A stretch of DNA of 64,000 bases, from assembly GCF_029873635.1 (NCBI RefSeq), contig NC_080417.1:26112182-26176181 (forward strand), given 5' to 3'. The DNA is from Malania oleifera (Eukaryota; Streptophyta; Magnoliopsida; Santalales; Ximeniaceae). Shown here in pieces: positions 44,659 to 57,429 of the stretch (within the stretch, counting starts at the first letter, position 1; each line of letters begins with the position of its first letter). Both the position numbers and the translations under genes were made by a program. Below the pieces are notes generated by a model. That model did not search any database. It was given only the letters and a program-made list of their open reading frames with translations, and had not been told where the DNA came from.

Positions 44659-47600
44659 CTCTGAAAGCACCGAAAAAATATGTAATTCCAGCTAAATTAC
44701 AGCCACTGAGGAGAAAAAAACAAAAAAACCACATCAGAAAAATGGAAGACAAAAGGCAGATCAAAGACCAGCTACCATCAGAGTACTCCCGAGTTCCGAG
44801 TCTTGACAAGAGCAGGTGAATTATCAAGTGGGTCGGTTGGGGGAGGAAGCAGACCCACCAGTCCAAGTGACCAAACGACCTCTCACAGACCTCTCCTTGG
44901 ACTCAGAACAAACCCCACTTGTCCAACATGCATTCCAAGAAGCTCACACAAAGACATTAAACATCACTCAACACTCATCACTGGCTCACTGGTCTCAACG
45001 AAACAGAAAGGCACAAAGAGACACTGGCTAACAAAGGTGAACCCTTTTGACCGACACCTACTCTTTGATTGCACCCTCACCAAATCTGTTAGCTTTTGGA
45101 ATGGCGGAGAGACTTTTGCATTAAAAGAAGGAAAACCAGTTCGTGGGCTTTAATTGAGAAAGAAAGTCTTAAGTGATGGTAGAACAGACCCTATAAATGT
45201 CAAAATGTCCAAAAGTAAGCAATTCCTTCCACCAGAAAATCAGCTGAACATAAATAGTGAATGACACTTTTTGATATATTTTATATTTTGTTATTAAAAT
45301 CCAATCCCCACAGTCCCTTCTCCTGTTGGAAAGCAAGTGGGAGTTGGTGGCCGTCCCTCCCAACTTTGTCCCTTTCATAGTTCCTCGTATCCCTAATATG
45401 CCCCGCATTAAAGGTGTATTACTTCCTTTTGGCGTGTGATTATAACCATTGTACAGTTATACTTACCCAAAACTATATCAATATACTTGCATTACACTTA
45501 AAATCAGTGTCAAAAAAGGAGAAAAAATTAAGCCGCATAGTTACATGTTATGATAGTCATTTGGTCTCTAATTTTCCATGCTAAATGGCATGCACATATG
45601 GACAATTAAGCTTGCTTTTCGGTAGTTATGTTTGGTACTTGACTTCAGCTGCATATATGTATATTTATAATTACAAATTATTCAAAGCATCCATCATGCC
45701 CTTTAAGGCTTGTATTAGGTCATGATTGTTTGTCATTATTATACAGTGGACTCAATTTTTGAGCAAGATGAGAGTTGTTCAATATGGTTGAGATCATTGT
45801 AGATATGATTACATTTCATATCGTCAACATGTTTCAGAAAACAGACATTATTGCAAGAAATAAAACCTTTTTATATTTTTTTGAATTTTCAATCCTTCTG
45901 TATTTTAAGATTTTAGCTGACCAGGAGAAAAAAACAAATGCAAAATAGAAAACAACAAACCTCTCATGATAGATTTGCAACAAATTAACCAAGACACAGG
46001 TAATAATCCTAAATGGGTTGGGTCTAAAAATGAGAAAGTAGGCTCTCACCTCAAAAGTGATGAAAGGTATTAAAGAAACATTGGATGCTTGGGGGAAGGG
46101 GAGTGGGGGATGAAGGCTACCTGGGGTTTCTTATCTTTTGTCTAATCTCTGTAGATAGAGTGGGAGATGCCCAAATCGTCCTTCAGCTCTGAAGAGACTT
46201 TTGTTTGTCATAGAATCCACGTATAAATTAATGCTATAATGCTACTGTTTTGACCTTTTACGATATCGATACAAGAGGAAAAAATGGGTGTTGTACATTG
46301 GCCACTTCTCTGTTCTTTTTTTTCTTTTTCTTTTGTCATCACGTTGGTTTACTAAGAAAAAAAAAGCTCCTTTTCCAGAGGCAGGACTCGGGAGGGACAG
46401 GGAAAGGTTGTATTGCAGAAAATTCCAATAGGTATACTGCAACCCACTGCATTTATAACTTGGTTTTAGTTGCAAATGCATCATGCATTTGGTGGTTTAG
46501 TGATACCTTGCTTTGAGTGGTTCTTCATTTGGGTTCAGTGAAAAGTGTTGGGTTCGGTTTCTTTAGATTCCACCTGACACTGTAGGCTGCCTCAAGAAAT
46601 GAAACTTCCTGCTCCAATCAATAAACAAATGAAACTTCTATTTTATCTTATCATCCAAAAATTAATGACAGTATACTTGGTGAGTGCTGTCTCCAATGTC
46701 AAATATTGAGAATTAATCTATTAAGTGAAGTACCAATTTTCAAATAAAACTGACAGACATGCTTGTGGTTCAATGAAATTATGAAGTTGTATTAATGACA
46801 TTCTTTAGTAGTAAATCACAAAAAATAACATCCGTCATCCTCGTGTGATACAATTTTGTGCACGCAGATCCATGCCACAGATAGTTTTTTTCTCCAGAAA
46901 TTTATTAGTTAGCTTTCTAAGCACAAGATTAGATTCCCATCTTTGTGCATTTAAATCAGGAAAATTGTCTTCTGATTTCGAAGTAATTTCTGGAATGGTT
47001 AGACAATGCTGTAGGATCAGATGTGACACCCTAATGTCTAATGAAAATCCCAAAAACAAAAAAGAGAAAAAAACCGTGAGAGAGAGAGAGAGAGAGTGTG
47101 GTTGGAGGGGAATCGGTTGGGCTTTGGATTGGAGAAGGCGTAGTGTCCCAGAATAGACAGAAAGAAAGAAAGAAAGAAAGAAAGAAGGAAAAAGAGAGGA
47201 GGAACTTTCCAAGGAAGTTTGGACAAACAAGTCAATGCCAATGATATTAACCAAAGGGCATCTTCCTCCTTCCCCCAGCCCCAGTCCACTGTCTCCGTTC
47301 CTCACACTCTGTCCATGGGTGATTACTCATCCAAATGGCAATTGTACGAACTGATAATGTTTTATTGAAACTTCTGATCAACATTAGCACCCGTCGGAAG
47401 TCGCCGCCTCTCCGCCACCACCACCAATGCCAAAGTTTACTGTTGGCACCAGCACGCCCACTTGCTCTTCTGTATACCATCATTACTATTGGATTTAGGA
47501 CAAATGCCTTTTCGGTGCAATTACATTGTCTATTTATCTATAAAAGAAAAAGCTTCAACTCTATTTTCTCAACTTTTGTAGCTCCACTCCTATGTATGAT

Positions 47601-47870
47601 AAATTCTCAATTGTTCATTCTTCTATTAATTTAAAAAAAAAAAATTTGTTCGGTGGTTAATTACCGGTGCTCCAATTGTGAAAGTGATGAGAAATAAAAT
47701 GTATACCATACTCAAATAAAAAGTCAATTTAAATACATTTGTATTAAAATAACAAATTTAGTTGAAAGACAAAAAAAAAAAAAAATAAAGTGCCCCCACC
47801 AACAAGCTCCTAAAGGTGATGTATGATTTGCTTTGAGTTTTTAGTCTGATTTCACTTTATTAATTTATTG
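44659..47870. other. upstream flank of the DUF547 gene, no gene seen
   Basis: The region just upstream (44659-about 44830) probably holds the 5' UTR and core promoter of the minus-strand gene, but no decisive TATA box was picked out. The rest is AT-rich with a (GA)n run (47079-47096), a (GAAA)n run (about 47158-47186) and T-tracts. Open frames of up to 156 codons at 46835-47305 lie over these low-complexity runs and show no domain. Confidence 0.45.
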
Positions 47871-50602
47871 AGATCAAATTTTATGTAACGCTTGAGCAAA
47901 GTGTTTTTGTGAAAGGAAAGAATATTTTTGAAAATATAATGTTTACTCAAGAGATGACAAAATTATTAGCGAGAAGAGGTAATATGATACTAAAACTTGA
48001 CATAAGCAGAGCGTATGATCTAGTGGAATGGCTGGTGGTAGATCATATTTTCCATACTTTTGGTTTTTCAGATTGTTTTTGTAAATTGATTTAGAATTGT
48101 ATTTCTACTTCACAGTTTTCTGTTATGATGCATGAGACTTACATGAGTTTCTTCAAGTCAAAAAGGAGTTTGAGGCAGGGAGATCCGTTGTCCCCATATA
48201 TTTTCATCATCATGAAAGAAGTTCTTTCTAAATTAATTCAAAAAAAGATGACTGAGAAACGGATTTTACCATTTGCGCATCCAAGTGGTGATCCTATTAT
48301 ATCTCATTTAATGTATGCGGATGATGTTGTTATATTTGCTAATGCTGGTAAAAAATCTGTTAAACAGTTAATGAAGGTGATCGAGGAGTATGAAAGCTGG
48401 ATTGACCAAAGGGTGAATAAAGATATATCAGCTATTTTTTCTCAAAGAAGTTGGGTGCTCAGAGGAATGGAGAAATTCTACAAGAGACTGGTTTAATTGA
48501 AGGTAAATTTTCTTTTACATATTTGATAGTGCCGATCGTGGATGGTAAATTGAAGGGCCGCCATTTTGATCCTTTAATTCAAAAAATCAGTAAGAAAATT
48601 GGGAGCTGGAAAAGTAGACTGTCGTCTCAAAGTGGTCATCTAGTTTTGTTGAGACATGTGCTTTCAAGTATGTCACTGCATCTGTTAGCTATTCTAAATG
48701 TCCCCGAAACTGGTGATAAAAAAGATACAATGTATGTTTGTCTCCTTTTTTGGGGGATTTAAGGACGAGAAAGAAAAAATGAAATGGAGGGCTTGAAAGA
48801 AATTATGTGTTCTTGTGGAGGATAGGGGCATAGGAGTAAGGGACATTTCGAAAGTACAACGGTCGTTGTTTATAAAGTTTGGTTGACAGTTATTAACGCA
48901 AAATTCTTTATGGACTAGATTTTTTAAAGCTAAATATGTTAAAAGATGACATATTGCTCTTTGTAGGGCCCATGGATCGGATTCTTCTTTTTGGAGGAAA
49001 AATTCTACAGTGTATGCATGAACTGTTAAGTAAATCTAAGTGAAATGTTAGAGAAGGAGATGTAAAATTATAGTATGATAAGTTTCTAGCTTTGGGACCT
49101 TTGTTGTCAGAATTTCCAGATGGTGTACATTCACATATCAGATTAAAAGATTTGGTTATTAATAATATGTGGGATGTAGAAAATTTGCAAAGGATTCTGA
49201 GTTTTAATAAAGCGGAAGAAGTGATGGAAAGAGTTAGAAAACTTAGAAACTCTTCAGACATCTTGTTATAGCTTTCGAAAAAGAATGGTTGCTTTAATAC
49301 AAAGTCGGCATGAGATGTTATCAAAGTTAGAACTCCAAAGTTTGATTGGGCAAAGTGGGTTTGGAACAAATGGTTACTGAAGAAAATTGTTATCTGTATG
49401 TATAGAAGACTGTTTTTGAGTGCTTAAGCGTTGATGAAAATGTGAGAAGGGTGGGGGTATCACTTGCTTCAGCATGTGATTGTTGTGAAATGAGGCAATC
49501 AGAAGATGTGAAGCATGTTTTGAATAAGGGAGATCTTGCTGCTGATGTATGGAGGAAGGTTTCGATGGAGGTAGGTGTACCTTTCCTTAGACACCAAAGT
49601 TGGAAAGAAAGAGTCCAAATGTAATTTAATAGGGCTTCACAATACTCTCAATTGAAAACATTGATGGATTTGATTCATTGTTTAGTAGTTTGGAGGTTGT
49701 GGAAAAAGAGATGTGCGACTAGAATGGAGGAAAAATTGGACAGCAGTACAGATGTGTGGCTGTCCATTAAGAATTGGGTGGGGATTTTGAGTAAAACATG
49801 ATAGTTATGGCTCATTTAAATGATGATGATGTTTGGATATTGCAGAATTTGGAATGGAAGATTGTGAATAAAAAGAATAACACTATGCAAGGTGTGAGAT
49901 AACTAAAATTGAGGCAAGGGAGGTTGAAACTAAATTTGGATGGGAGCAACTTGGGGAACCCAGGGCGGGCGGGTGGTGGTGGCATCCTTAGAGTTGTACA
50001 GGTTCTTTTATTTTTGATTTTTCAAAATATTTTAGTTCTTGTTCTAATAATGAAGCTGAATTAAGAGCAATAATGGAAGAAATAAAACTTTGCAAACAAT
50101 TGGATCATACCAGTATTGACATTAAATGTGATTCGAATATTGTAGTAAATTGAATAAGATCTAGTAAATGCTTTTATGGTATTTGTGGGATTTTTGGGAG
50201 CAACTTATTGGTTTATTGGAAGGAGTAGATTTTTCTATAAATCATTTGTATAGAGAAAGGAATAAAGTGACAAATGTTTTGGCCTGACAAGGTGCCATGA
50301 AGAGGAATAGTTTGTTTACAAATAGTAGTCAACTTTCTAGAGTTATCAAATATTTGTATAGATTGGATTAGATGGATACGACTTATATGAGATATGTTTA
50401 GTTGGTTTCCTTTTAGTTTTGGTATAGATTTGTTTTTTTCTTTTGTTTGGTTTGATGCATGAGGTGTTTTATTGATTATTATGTAAGCCCCAAGTGTCCT
50501 TTTGTTTTCACGGTATTCCTCTACCATAAGTGAGGGTTATTAATAAACATGGGATGGGGCCTGCTATGTGGGCGGCTTTTGACTTTTTCCAAAAAAAAAA
50601 AA
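47871..50602 (+). mobile_element. 5'-truncated L1-type LINE
   Basis: The copy starts within RT (SVFVKGKNIFENIMFTQEM, then LKLDISRAYDLVEW), continues through RQGDPLSPYIFI and the catalytic YADD box (LMYADDVVIFAN, near 48313), a zf-RVT-like part (49400-49620) and RNase H (LNLDGSNLGNPGRAGGGGIL, near 49930). A 3' UTR (CACGGTATTCCTCTACCATAAGTGAGG) and poly(A) at 50589-50602 close it. Many stops and frameshifts are present. TTATATAACATCT after the tail resembles TTATGTAACGCTT at the 5' edge, a possible diverged target duplication. Confidence 0.85.
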
Positions 50603-50650
50603 AATTATATAACATCTGGTGATAAGTGGTTTCCAAATATTATTTGAAAA

Positions 50651-51900
50651 AACTTTTTTTTTTTTTAAAATACCCCAAATTTATTTATTGTCCTCACTTA
50701 TGGCGGAAGAAAACTGTGGTTACAAATATGCCACAAGAGATTTATCAAAAAAAAAAACTAGCAAAACCACCCCAAACCACAAACCCAACACAAGCCTAAT
50801 GAAACTCGTACCAAAAATCAACTAAATCAAACTAAACAATACCATATGAATCAAAACAAAACAAATACACATAAAAACAAAGTACGTGTAAATTGATGAC
50901 AATTACCTGTAAAATAAAAACCTAAGGAAAACATAGGAGTACCAAATGATGACATTTAAAAACGAAGGTTTAGAATACTCATCTTATCCATATAAATTAG
51001 ACCTCTCATTTTACTTGACAACACATCACCTACAAAATAACTCCTCATATTGCCTTCCTCGCCTTGGAGAGCCAAGTGATCCACCACCTGATTATCTTCT
51101 CTAAATTGGTTCTTTATAGAGAACTGAAGGTCTTGTAGTTCCTCCTCTAACAATTCCCAAAAGTCTCATAAGTACCAAAAAGGGCAAATTCCATATGTGA
51201 GCCAACCCACCACCATTTCCGAGTCACTTTCCATACAATATTCTGATATCCCAACTCTCTACAGAGCCAAACACCACTAGTAAGACCCTGCAAATTTGCT
51301 CAATTATTAGTACCTAACCCAAATTTTTCAGAGAAAGCGACCTTAATATTACTTGATGAGTCACGTATGATACCACTACCACCACAAGAACTCGGATTTC
51401 CTTTACAAGAGCCTTCAATATTTAGTTTCAACCAACCTATAAGATACTTTCCCAGACGACTTTTCGAGCAGTTCTAAACTTCAGAGTTATCATTTTCACT
51501 TGGAACTCTTACAATAAATTCTTATCAATAGAAGGTAGAGAACACTTCATGCCTTCTCGGATTTGTTTAAAGTTTTTTTATTTATTTATTTTTTAATTTT
51601 ATCTAAGTTTGTTTAGACTCGTTTCTTAGTTAACATTGTTTGGATTTGTTGTCTTGATTTGGTAAGTTGTTGGTGTTATTTTTGGGAGAGTTTTAATTTC
51701 ATTATCTGTAATCTCTCAATTGCTTGTCTTGTAACCACGATATTCCTCCGCTAAAAGTGAGGATATATCAATAAAGATTTTCAATTTTGTTAAAAAAAAA
51801 AAAAAAAAAAAACTTCATGCCTTCTGCAATTTTAGCGAGCGAAGACCTCACCGATAACTAGACTATCTTTTTTTATAAGAAAGACTTAATGTCCATTTAG
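50651..51900 (-). mobile_element. L1-type LINE 3' part, with a second LINE nested in it
   Basis: A poly(T) tract at 50651-50663 marks the 3' end on the minus strand. The 3' UTR and RNase H follow (SIKNQFREDNQVVDHLALQG near 51100, LNIEGSCKGNPSSCGGSGII near 51420), plus an upstream IAEGMKCSLPSI segment that continues across the nested copy to about 51830. The 5' edge is not clear. Frames are broken. Confidence 0.75.
51558..51811 (+). mobile_element. 254-bp 5'-truncated LINE nested in the minus LINE
   Basis: It is a 3' UTR only, ending in about 19 A. It is flanked by a perfect 14-bp target duplication, ACTTCATGCCTTCT (51544-51557 and 51812-51825), which proves insertion by target-primed reverse transcription. 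Confidence 0.92.
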
Positions 51901-52440
51901 TAGTGGAAAATAATTTTTATTTTTATAAAATAAAAATAAAAATTTCAACTTATTTTTAAACATTCTAAGAAATATGGAAAATAATGAGTTTTAGTTGTAC
52001 AAAGAATTTTTTTTTAATTTATAATTAAAAAATTATTTTTAAATTCTCTAAAATAATTTAAGATAGTATTTGGAATCATTAAGATTAGGACTTTGACTTG
52101 GATTTGTATAAATTTAAAAGAAATTCAATACAGTTTTATGTTATTTTTTCTATAATCTATGTAAATTAAAGTTAAAGATCCAAAGTTCATAATTTCAAGT
52201 GTAGAGTAGGAAATAGAAAAATAGAAAAATAATATAAAAGATGTTCCCCTACTTTTCTATGTCTAGAAAAGTAGAAAATAAGGTGTTATTTTGTAATTAT
52301 TTAAAAAAATTAGAAATGAAAAATAGAGCGAGTTAGTACCAAAACTTTTTATTGCAATTCTTGTGTTTCTTTTTTATAAAAATATTGTAAAACAAAAAAA
52401 AAACTTAATTTTTTTTTTGTTATTCTTTGAAAAGTAAAAT
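51880..52440. other. AT-rich non-coding DNA
   Basis: Strongly AT-rich with many short A and T tracts. No gene or element boundary was recognised. Confidence 0.45.
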
Positions 52441-52446
52441 AGAAAA

Positions 52447-53018
52447 TGTTGGAGATGTAGCTGATATTTAAGTGGAACGCATGCACCGGGGGGAAGCATA
52501 ATGATGCAAAGAACAAGGAAGTTGGCTGCAGGTTCCAATCGCGGGAGATAACCTTCAACGGTTTTAGTCTACGGAGGAATCCACTCTCGGTATTAAATCA
52601 TTCATGGTTTGCCTGAAATCATCGATGGTTTCGTTCAGCACAGATCACAGACTTTAAATTGGGAGATGAGTAGATTGAGAGATTTCAAAAGATTTTCCTC
52701 CCTGATTGCTACAAGAGTGGTTTAGATATAGTTTAAGTCTTCTATGGACATAAGATTAGTATATAAACTATATTTTGTAACCTTTGATGTAAACTTGATG
52801 TAAGTTTAACATGAGATAATGAAAATAAGCCGTTTGCTCCCAAGGACGTGGGCAAATTACCGAAACATGTAATTTCTTGTGTTGTATGTTCTTATTGCTT
52901 GATTTTATTCTCTTTATGGTTGATTGTTAATTTTTGTATATTCATCTTTGAGTGCTTGCATTATTTGTTCCGAATTGATTCGAGTTTGCGAGGTCTTTGT
53001 TGTGCATTCGCATCAACA
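52447..53018 (+). mobile_element. 572-bp Copia solo LTR
   Basis: It starts TGTTGGAGATG and ends GCATCAACA, with weak flanks GAAAA/AAAAA. It contains a palindrome-like block (AATCATTCATGGTTT, AATCATCGATGGTTT, about 52590-52640), a TATA-like box (AGTATATAAACTA, near 52758) and the Copia-LTR phrase GCTCCCAAGGACGTGGGC followed by CATGTAATTTCTTGTG. No internal domain is present. Confidence 0.75.
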
Positions 53019-53440
53019 AAAAAATAAGAAAAGCTATTTTTCACTAGTAAACAAGCTTGGAGATGCTTTGCATGAAAGTGCCTCCATCAAACAAAATGAC
53101 ATTGCATAAGCAATGCGACACTACAAGATCCAAGATGTGATCTAATGTGTCTAGTGTTCAAGAACACATTCATGGATCAAACCTACAATATATGTATACA
53201 CAGACACACATGCCGCATGTCAAAGGTCACTGTAGACGTTAGAATATATATATATATGCTTGTATTTAATTTAATTTAATTATTCAAAATAAAATAAATT
53301 TAATTATGACAAATTATTTTAATTATGTGTAGACCTTAAAGAAACATGAATGTTTACAATTAATTTAATTCACTAAAATTAAATAAATGTATGACTAGTT
53401 ATCTTAATGGGCACATTCAACTTTAATCTTGGCCTATGAG
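53019..53440. other. AT-rich non-coding DNA
   Basis: No gene is seen. There are short AT runs and TTTAATTTAATT phrases around 53260-53400. Confidence 0.4.
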
Positions 53441-54076
53441 TACTACTTGTGGCTTGTGCGGAATTAAAAGCAATTTTGGAAAGAATTCGTTTATGTAAAC
53501 GACTTTATTATTTTAATGTGATTATTGAAAGTGATCTGCGAATTGTTGTTGATTGGTTTCGGAAAGGTAGATGTATCTTGTGATATTTTTGGGATTTTTG
53601 GGAGGACCTCGTGGCGGAGTTAGAAGGAATGAATTTCATGGTGATCCATCAATATAGGAAAGACAATAGTGCGGTTGATTTTCTCGTTAGAGAATGAGAA
53701 ATGAGAAATAATGTCATCTACGAATAACAACATCTTTTACCACGTTCTCTGAAAGGTATCTTTTGAATAGATAGGTTGGGTCTCACTTCCTTTCGTCATT
53801 AGTTTATCCTCTCGATTTTTCTTTGGTCGGTTTAGATTTTAATTTTAATTTTAATTTTTGCTTTGATAGACCTGCTTAGATTTGTTTCTTATTTAATTTT
53901 GTTTAGATTTGTAGTCCTGTTTTGGTTGGTTGTTGATGTTGTTTTTGGGAAGCCTTTAATGTTTTTTATTTATTATCTCCCAATGTTTGTCTTGTAATCA
54001 CGGTATTCCTCTGCCAAAAGTGAGAGAATATCAATAATTGAAAGTGCCACCCTCTTTTAGCTAAAAAAAAAAAAAA
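53441..54076 (+). mobile_element. 5'-truncated L1-type LINE, RNase H to poly(A)
   Basis: The frame from 53447 (CAELKAILERIRLCKRLYYF, VIIESDLRIVVDWFRKGRC, NFMVIHQYRKDNSAVDFLVR) is the end of the LINE RNase H, with one internal stop. A 3' UTR with CACGGTATTCCTCTGCCAAA follows and ends in poly(A) at 54062-54076. Confidence 0.8.
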
Positions 54077-54261
54077 AATGAGGCCCAAAAAAAGAAAGGA
54101 AAAAAAGAAAAGAAAAATCGAGAGAGAATGCATGCATCAATCTAGCATTCGCTCTTCAACAAATTTCGCGGTTGATAATTATTAACAAATTTGGTATTGT
54201 AATTCTTTACTCAAATATCCATCATTCACGTAATTTGGACATAGATTCTTTAAGGATATTT

Positions 54262-54846
54262 TCATAGTTGGGATTGCAAGTCAAAGAAAAAACTCTGAAA
54301 TTCTTGTAGGACCTCAAGGAGAGATGGAGGTGCATAAATGGCAATATTCGGTTGAATATAGGTAAATTGTTTGTAACCAATCTCCAAGCAACGTTTGTTA
54401 ACTTCAGATGTAGCATAGAAATAATTTAAATTAGTTGTAGATGTAGCATAGAATTAATTTAAATGCAAACACAAAAATGTATTCTGAGCATTTAATGTGC
54501 TAAGAAAATGATGATTATTATCATAATTATCATAAGAAATAAACAATGGCAGATTTCTAATACTAATTACCAAAATAAAAAATTACATTTACCTATTGCT
54601 TGTAAACACATATTAAGCTCTATTTTTCCCCCATAGTGCAAAATGAAAAATAATAACACCAGGATAAAATTTAAGAATAAGAGCACGATAAACTAACTAC
54701 CATAGCAGAACTCATTCCCGCAAGAACTTGATTTGACAAAAATTGTGTTCGTACAGTTCCTTCGTTTGGCAGTACAGTATGTTTCCCCTTCCATAACTCC
54801 ATAATCTTTTGCTTGTCGCGGGAACTAGAATTTACTCTTACATAGC
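54262..54846 (-). other. two unassigned exon-like segments
   Basis: On the minus strand, 54701-54846 has an open frame (SSSRDKQKIMELWKGKHTVL, then RTQFLSNQVLAGMSSAM) ending at a GTAGTT donor-like site. The segment 54262-54405 has an open frame (EVNKRCLEIGYKQFTYIQPN, then APPSLLEVLQEF) ending at a stop. Composition looks like host coding DNA rather than a transposon. I do not recognise the family and could not connect the pieces with certain splice sites. They may be leftover exons of a host gene broken up by LINEs. Confidence 0.3.
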
Positions 54847-54927
54847 ATTAACTGAAAGTTGGGTATATGATATTTTTTAGGCAGGAAGATAGGGACGCAA
54901 TAGAGCATGGTGCATCTCACCCAAACT

Positions 54928-54929
<2 letters not shown>

Positions 54930-54993
<64 letters not shown>
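54930..54993. repeat. (TA)n microsatellite next to a LINE 3' end
   Basis: A nearly pure TA run of about 64 bp, directly adjacent to the 3' end of the minus-strand LINE. Confidence 0.97.
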
Positions 54994-55273
54994 TTTAAAA
55001 GAAGGGTGGGACCTCCATTTATTTATTGATAAACCCTTACTTTTGGCGGAGGAATACCGTGCTTACAAGATAATTAAAGGGAGGGACAAAAAAAAAAACC
55101 TCTAAAGGCCTCCCAAAAACAACATCAACATCCAGCAAAAAAAAAAAAAAAAAAAGATTACAAAACCAAACAAAACAAAAAAAAAAACCAGGACCTACAA
55201 GCCAAATATCAAGCAATAAAACAAACAAATGATAAATAACATAAAGCATAGACCAAAACCAACAGGAAATCAG

Positions 55274-55620
55274 CTAAACATACCTCAAATAAGCCGTACC
55301 CATCTTCTCCAATTTATATAACCCCTTGATAACTCTAGGGAGATGACTACTATTTGCAAACAACCTATTCCTCCCCTTAACACCTTGATGAGCCAAGGCA
55401 TCTGCCACTTTATTTCCTTTTCTATACCAATGTTTAATCGAAAAGTCTACTCCCTCCAATAAACCAATTAGCTGCTCCCAAAAATCTCATAAATATCACA
55501 ACGAGCACCTCCTTATTCTTATTTAATTTACAACAATCTTCGAATCACATTCAATATCAATACTAGTATAACTCAAATGTTTGCAAATCTTTATTCCCTC
55601 TAATACAACTCTTAATTATT
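55274..55620 (-). pseudogene. LINE RNase H remnant fused to truncated RT
   Basis: LRVVLEGIKICKHLSYTSID and IECDSKIVV are followed by DFSIKHWYRKGNKVADALAH, the end of an RNase H domain. One in-frame stop separates the parts. Upstream it joins RT sequence at about 55620-55640 with no palm domain between. Confidence 0.75.
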
Positions 55621-55625
55621 TGTCA

Positions 55626-57143
55626 AACGATTGAGGATCCTTAACTTTAGGAATAAGCACTATGTAAGAGGAACAAAAAAATCGAGGCAACATATCACTT
55701 CTGAAGAATTCTCTTACTGCATCCATCACATCATTTTTAATAATCCTCCAACAGGTACTATAGAAAGAAGACCCAAACCTGTCCGGTCCTGGGCTACTAT
55801 TCAGAGAAATAGAAGAAATAGCTTCATAAATCTCCTCCTTAGTCGGTCATTCCCTCAACCGACCTATAGCCTCCTCAGAAACCACCGGATGGATAAGACC
55901 GTCTAGATTTGACATTGCACAGAACTATTTTGCCTCAAGAATTGCTCAAAATAATTTACAGCTTCATCATGGACCATCTGCATATTTTCCAACATCGAAC
56001 CATCAGGGAGCACCATTGAACTAACACAAGAGTTACGCCTTTTTTGCGTAATCACAGCATAAAAAAACTTTGAATTATGATCACCATCAATCAACCATTT
56101 CAATTTTGCTTGCTGAGCCAACCTAGCCTCTTCCCTTTTATACCAAACCTCCAGTTCAGCCTTAGAAATAAGGAATTCTTCTTCAACTGATTCCGAGTAC
56201 TCTGTCTATAGTAAATTATCATATTTTTCCACCCTTTCCTCCAACTCTTGAATAAAACCACTAACACGCCCAAATGTCTGTTTATTCCACACCCTAAGTC
56301 TTTGTTTTAACCTTTTCAATTTACCTGCCAATTTACACAAGCCTAATTCAGCCACAATGTGTTCTTTCCAGGATGATTTAACCATTTCCAAAAAATCCCT
56401 ATGAAACGTCCATATGTTTTGGAACCTAAAAGGCGTTGGCCCATACCTCTCCATACTCGCACACATCTGTAAAATGCTAGGAGAATGATTTGAAGTATTT
56501 CTTTTCAACAAAGATGTCTTAGCTTCACCATATTTTATAGAAAAAACATTATTAATCAGCACCCTTTCTAGTTTTGCCCAGCTTCTCATCAAATCTTATT
56601 GACCGTTACACCATGAAAATTGACTTCCTTCGAATTTGAGGTCCAATAAACCACATCTATTAATACAACCATTGAATTCAACCATAGACGAACCTAAGCG
56701 AGGTCTACCTCCAACCCTTTTCTCATTTGACCGAATTACATTAAAATCCCCCATAACAACCCAAGCCACATCAAAACTCGATAGCCCTTGAAGCTGATCC
56801 CATAACTCTCTTCTCTCAATATGATAAAATTTACATATACAAAAGTAAGAATCAAGGGGCCTCTATCCTCTGTTAGCAAAACTGTCACACATTGATTAGA
56901 GGCATCCACCCAATCCACTTGAACATCCTCTTTCCAAAATAGCCAAATCTTCCCACCTTTCTCTATATTAGAGCAAAATTTAGTAAATTGCAAATACACC
57001 GCCCACCTTCTTATCTTTTCTATATCTTGAAAAGGTTCCGAAACTGCCAAAATCGAAACTTTCTGATCTTTCACAATTTGTTTCAATCTTCTCTTCGACG
57101 TGCCCAACCCTTTTAAATTCCAAAACATAATTTTTTCTATCAT
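55626..57143 (-). pseudogene. LINE ORF2: endonuclease and RT start, frameshifted
   Basis: The ATG at 57143 opens an apurinic-endonuclease-like frame (MIEKIMFWNLKGLGTSKRRL, KVSILAVSEPFQ). After a frameshift near 56840, VMGDFNVIRSNEKRVGGRPR carries the GDFN motif. The linker follows (WTFHRDFLEMVKSSWKEH, LKWLIDGDHNSKFFYAVITQ), then the RT entry motif (LNSSPGPDRFGSSFYSTCW, SSYIVLIPKVKDPQSFDK). Stops lie near 56590, 56205 and 55903. It stops where the RT core should begin. Confidence 0.8.
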
Positions 57144-57429
57144 AAGTTCAAATTTTGAGGCACTGCCTTAACTCTCTTAGACTTTCTCACTTGACCATCA
57201 TCTTTATATCTTCCTTCTGACTCACCCATTGTAACATTACCTGGATCCAAATGATATTCTTTTTGAGTATCAATGCAAACCTCCATATCTCCCTCCGACA
57301 ACACATCATAATTCTCCTTACACCCTCCACATCACTCTCTTGCTCATCCACCTCCTCCACCAAAATCACCTCCCTTTCCTTGTCCTTTTCAACTTTTCCC
57401 CTCTCTCCTTCATCAACAACTCCGATTTC

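Noticed and set aside
46835..47483. Frames of 156, 103 and 83 codons around GA and GAAA runs
   Set aside because: Low-complexity sequence without any recognisable motif; frames on both strands overlap.
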